Assembly (NCBI RefSeq): GCF_000720635.1
Contig: NZ_JOCF01000060.1
Span: 1 to 64,000 of the forward strand
DNA: 64,000 bases
DNA from: Streptomyces sp. NRRL WC-3742
Lineage (GTDB): Bacteria; Actinomycetota; Actinomycetes; Streptomycetales; Streptomycetaceae
Direction of reading: 5' to 3'
Positions 61,394 to 64,000 of the stretch are shown here, in pieces. A model generated the notes under the pieces. It had not been told where the DNA came from. It searched no databases and saw only the letters and a list, made by a program, of their open reading frames with translations. The translations under genes and the position numbers were made by a program. Position 1 is the first letter of the stretch; every line of letters begins with the position of its first letter.

Positions 61394-62386
61394 TCAGAGG
61401 TCGACGAACTGCCGACTGAACTCGGTCAGCCGGTCACCGGCGACCTGCCCGGCGGGCACCGCGGCCTCGATCGCGGCCAGCTCCTCCGGGCTGAGGGAGA
61501 GCGTCGCGGCGGCGAGGTTCTCCTCCAGGTGGTCGATCCGCCGGGTGCCGGGGATCGGGACCACGTCCTCGCCCTGGTGGTGCACCCAGGCGAGCGCCAA
61601 CTGGCCGACGGATACTCCGAGTTCGATGGCGAGCGGCTCCAGCCGGTCGACCAGGGAGAGGTTGCCGGGGAAGTTCTCCGGGGTGAACCGCGGCTGGGCA
61701 ACGGTCCGGAAGTCCTCCGGCCCGAACACCTCGGCAGCCCGGTAGCGGCCGGTGAGCAGGCCCCGGGCGAGCGGCGCGTTGGGCACGATGCTGATGCCCA
61801 ACTCGCGTGCGAGCGGCACCACTTCGCTCTCCAGCTCGCGGGAGAACAGGGACCACTCGGTCTGTACGGCGGCCAGCGGGTGCACGGCGTGGGCCCGGCG
61901 GATGGTCGCCGGGGCGGCCTCGGAGAGCCCGATGTAGCGGACCTTCCCGGCCTCGACCAGCTCGGCCAGCGCGCCGACCGTCTCCTCGATCGGCACCGAG
62001 GGGTCCACCCGGGCCGGGTAGAAGAGGTCGATGTGGTCCAGGCCGAGGCGCTCGAGCGAGGCGTCGGCGGACTGCTTCACGTACGCGGCGTCGCCGCGCA
62101 CCGCCTGCCCGATCCCGTCGCCGGTGCGCACCACGCCGAACTTGGTGGCCACCACCGCCTCGTCGCGCCGGCCGGCCACCGCCCGGCCGACCAGCTCCTC
62201 GCTCAGCCCGTGCCCGTAGACATCGGCGGTGTCGATCAGGGTGACCCCCAGGTCGAGCGCCCGGCGGATGGTCGCGACGGCCTGCTCGGGGTCGGTCGGG
62301 CCGTAGAACTCGCTCAGGCCCAGGGCTCCGAGCCCCTGGGCGCCGACTTCCAGGCCGCCCAGGCGGCGGGTGGGGACATCGTTCAC
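61394..62386 (-). CDS. Aldo/keto reductase with altered catalytic His
   Basis: A 330-residue TIM-barrel reductase. The catalytic Asp and Tyr are in [18 protein letters not shown] and the Lys is in VVATKFGVV. The fourth tetrad residue is changed: the usual YYQHRVD reads FYPARVD, so the His is Ala. The C-terminal NADPH-binding part is [19 protein letters not shown]. The GTG at 62386 has a GGAG about eight bases upstream. Related enzymes reduce ketones or act on sugars. Loss of the His usually lowers ketone reduction and is seen in AKR members working on double bonds. SARP-type repeats precede it. Confidence 0.87.
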   Translation of the reverse strand: MNDVPTRRLGGLEVGAQGLGALGLSEFYGPTDPEQAVATIRRALDLGVTLIDTADVYGHGLSEELVGRAVAGRRDEAVVATKFGVVRTGDGIGQAVRGDAAYVKQSADASLERLGLDHIDLFYPARVDPSVPIEETVGALAELVEAGKVRYIGLSEAAPATIRRAHAVHPLAAVQTEWSLFSRELESEVVPLARELGISIVPNAPLARGLLTGRYRAAEVFGPEDFRTVAQPRFTPENFPGNLSLVDRLEPLAIELGVSVGQLALAWVHHQGEDVVPIPGTRRIDHLEENLAAATLSLSPEELAAIEAAVPAGQVAGDRLTEFSRQFVDL

Positions 62387-62447
62387 GCGAATCGCTCCGT
62401 CATCGCTCGGGGTTCCGGTTCGGCCTCCCCCAGCCTGCCGAAGGGGG

Positions 62448-62464
62448 CTAAACCACACCCAAAC
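62448..62464 (-). promoter_or_regulatory. SARP-type 11-bp direct repeat before the aldo/keto reductase gene
   Basis: On the minus strand GTTTGG (62459-62464) and GTTTAG (62448-62453) start exactly 11 bases apart, the spacing typical of SARP heptamers with four-base gaps. CAGGCT at 62433-62438, nine bases further, may be the -10. Confidence 0.5.
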
Positions 62465-62481
62465 GGCCGTGTGACGGTGGA

Positions 62482-63300
62482 TCAGGCCCGGGCGGCCACG
62501 GCCGTGGGCACGGGCGCGCGCCGGGCACCGCCTTCTCCCCGACCCTCGCCCCGCGCCTCGCCGCGCACCTCCAGGATGGTGCGCTGCAGGTTGCGCAGCC
62601 AGCAGCCCGGCTCCAGGCCCAGCTCCCGGTTGAGGGTGTCCCGCGCGGAGTGGTAGACGCCCAGGGCCTCGGCCTGCCGGCCGGAGCGCCACAGGGCGAG
62701 CATCAGCTGCGCGTAGAAGGTCTCCTGGAGCGGGTGCTCGCGGATCAGGCAGCGCAGCTGGGAGACCACCTCGCGGTCCCTCGAGAGCATCAGCTTCGAC
62801 TCCACCAGCAGTTCGCTGCACTCCAGTTGGAGCTCCTGCAGCCAGGCCGCGAAGGTGTTGACCACCGGCCCGGCCTGAAGGCCCGCCAGGACCGGGCCGC
62901 GCCACAGGGCGACGATCTTCTCCAGCAGGTCGCACGCCTCCTCGTAGCGCCGCTCGCGCATCATCGCCCGGGCGGTGGGCAGCTGCTCCTGGAGGGCCTG
63001 GAAGTCGACGGCCTGCGGCGGCGTCCACAGGACGTAGCCGGGCGCCCGGGTGATGACCGGATCGGGCTCGCCGAGGCGGGTCAGCAGCTTGCGCAGCTGC
63101 GAGACGTACACGTAGACGGCGTCCCGGGCGCGCTGCGGCGGATCGGCGGGCCACAGCTCGCGCACCAGGTCGTCCACCGAGACGACCTGGCCCATGCGGG
63201 CGAGCAGGACGGCCAGCACCGCCTCGGTCTTGCGGGAGCCGATCACGACCGGGCCGTCCGCGTCGCTGACCCTGAGCGGGCCGAGTACCTCGTACCTCAC
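62482..63300 (-). CDS. SARP-family pathway activator (AfsR/DnrI/RedD type)
   Basis: A 272-residue activator. The N-terminal OmpR-like winged helix has [40 protein letters not shown] and [17 protein letters not shown], ending APGYVL. The bacterial transcriptional activation domain follows ([75 protein letters not shown]). GTG at 63300 has GGAGGAGGAG five bases upstream. The C-terminus has a short [12 protein letters not shown] repeat. It is the likely activator of the cluster through GTTTAG-type repeats found before three operons. Confidence 0.93.
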   Translation of the reverse strand: MRYEVLGPLRVSDADGPVVIGSRKTEAVLAVLLARMGQVVSVDDLVRELWPADPPQRARDAVYVYVSQLRKLLTRLGEPDPVITRAPGYVLWTPPQAVDFQALQEQLPTARAMMRERRYEEACDLLEKIVALWRGPVLAGLQAGPVVNTFAAWLQELQLECSELLVESKLMLSRDREVVSQLRCLIREHPLQETFYAQLMLALWRSGRQAEALGVYHSARDTLNRELGLEPGCWLRNLQRTILEVRGEARGEGRGEGGARRAPVPTAVAARA

Positions 63301-63383
63301 CGGTGCTCCTCCTCCGCGCACGCCTCCGCCGCACCTGTCGGCGCAGCGGTCGTCGGCGGCCTGTCAGGGCGTCAACAACGTCC

Positions 63384-63403
63384 GGCGGGAGGCTATTCCC
63401 GCC
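63384..63403. terminator. Small hairpin between the LuxR-type and SARP genes
   Basis: GGCGGGA and TCCCGCC form a perfect 7-bp stem with a six-base loop, 98 bases past the stop of the LuxR-type gene. The rest of the 200-base interval 63301-63500 shows no gene. Confidence 0.45.
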
Positions 63404-63500
63404 CTGGCCGCAGATCCGACGGACCGCCGGGCAGGCCGAGGTCCGCCCGCAGCGTAGCGCCGTCGCGGTACCCGCCGCGCAGCGCTCCGCGTACGTCGGG

Positions 63501-64000
63501 TCACGACACCCGGCCGTGCTCCTCGACCACCAGGCGCACCAGGGCCGCGCGGGAGCCGATGCCCAACTTCCGGTAGGTGTGGGCGATGTGCACCTCGACC
63601 GTACGGGCGCTCACCCCGAGGCGGTCGGCGATCTCACGGCTGCGCAGGCCCGTGCCGACGAGTTCGGCGATCTCCCGTTCGCGTTCGGTGAGCAGGTCCA
63701 GGCTCGGCCCGCCGGGCGCGGGCGGCGCGGCGGCGGCCGGGGCGCGGGTGGTACGGGCGGCTCGGGTGGGGCGAGTGGTACGGGCCGGGGCGGACGCCTT
63801 TCGGGGCGGACGCCCTGCCACGGACCCGTCGGGGCGGTCCCCGGCACCCAGGCGCGCGGTCGCCTCGGCGAGGAGGCGCCGCGATCCGGTACGGGCCGCC
63901 AGCTCGTCCGCCGCGGCGAGCAGTCGGCGGGCCACCCCGTCGTCGGCGGCCGGGCCCTGGCGCCGGAGCGCGGTGAGGGCGGCGCCGAGCCAGTGCCCGG
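63501..64000 (-). CDS. LuxR-family regulator, C-terminal part (5' end outside window)
   Basis: The reading frame stays open to the window edge, so the gene starts beyond base 64000. The visible 166 residues comprise an Ala-rich helical stretch ([37 protein letters not shown]), a Pro/Ala/Arg linker, and a GerE-type HTH ([56 protein letters not shown]). The helical region resembles the C-terminal repeats of large LAL-type regulators. It lies next to the SARP gene and probably acts above it in the cluster. Confidence 0.88.
   Translation of the reverse strand, partial: GHWLGAALTALRRQGPAADDGVARRLLAAADELAARTGSRRLLAEATARLGAGDRPDGSVAGRPPRKASAPARTTRPTRAARTTRAPAAAAPPAPGGPSLDLLTEREREIAELVGTGLRSREIADRLGVSARTVEVHIAHTYRKLGIGSRAALVRLVVEEHGRVS

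Overview
The window is very GC-rich DNA with GTG/TTG starts, 4-nt start/stop overlaps and several antibiotic-type gene clusters. This fits a Streptomyces-like actinomycete; the exact genus cannot be read from the sequence. It contains two natural-product clusters separated by about 25 kb of regulators, a CRISPR-Cas interference operon and an uptake operon.

Region 1 (1-15129) looks like one flank of an actinomycin-type (acm) cluster. It starts inside the last module of a nonribosomal peptide synthetase (A domain interrupted by an N-methyltransferase, then PCP and TE) whose A-domain pocket reads as valine, as expected for the N-methylvaline of actinomycin. Arylformamidase, tryptophan 2,3-dioxygenase, kynureninase and a C/O-methyltransferase follow, the enzyme set for 4-methyl-3-hydroxyanthranilate. 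Next come a LmbU-like regulator, a TetR regulator, a siderophore-interacting flavoprotein, a DrrA/DrrB-type ABC exporter and a DrrC/UvrA-like self-resistance ATPase.

Region 2 (15149-20719) holds a hypothetical protein, an FMN reductase, an AraC regulator, an alpha/beta hydrolase, a GNAT acetyltransferase divergent from a TetR gene, and a nitrilase-family hydrolase. Region 3 (20790-28985) is a type I-E interference module: cas6e, cas5e, cas7e, cse2 and cse1 on the minus strand, cas3 divergent. There is no cas1, no cas2 and no repeat array in the window.

Region 4 (29092-40498) has two AraC regulators, then a TetR gene divergent from an esterase, then a six-gene operon: a lipoprotein binding protein, two permeases, a fused double ATPase and two luciferase-like monooxygenases. 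The operon is preceded by a short ORF resembling the cysteine-containing leader peptides found before actinobacterial sulfur genes. Twin operator-like repeats bracket the esterase.

Region 5 (40575-64000) is a small reducing type I polyketide cluster with three ketosynthases, an unusual KAS III-like enzyme, an allene-oxide-cyclase-barrel-like protein, a P450 with its ferredoxin, an MFS exporter, a membrane acyltransferase, an aldo/keto reductase, a SARP activator and a truncated LuxR-type regulator. Periodic GTTTAG-like direct repeats before three minus-strand units look like SARP operators. In two modules the acyltransferase centre is missing at the same breakpoint, with a frameshift, which is more likely an assembly collapse of near-identical DNA than biology.
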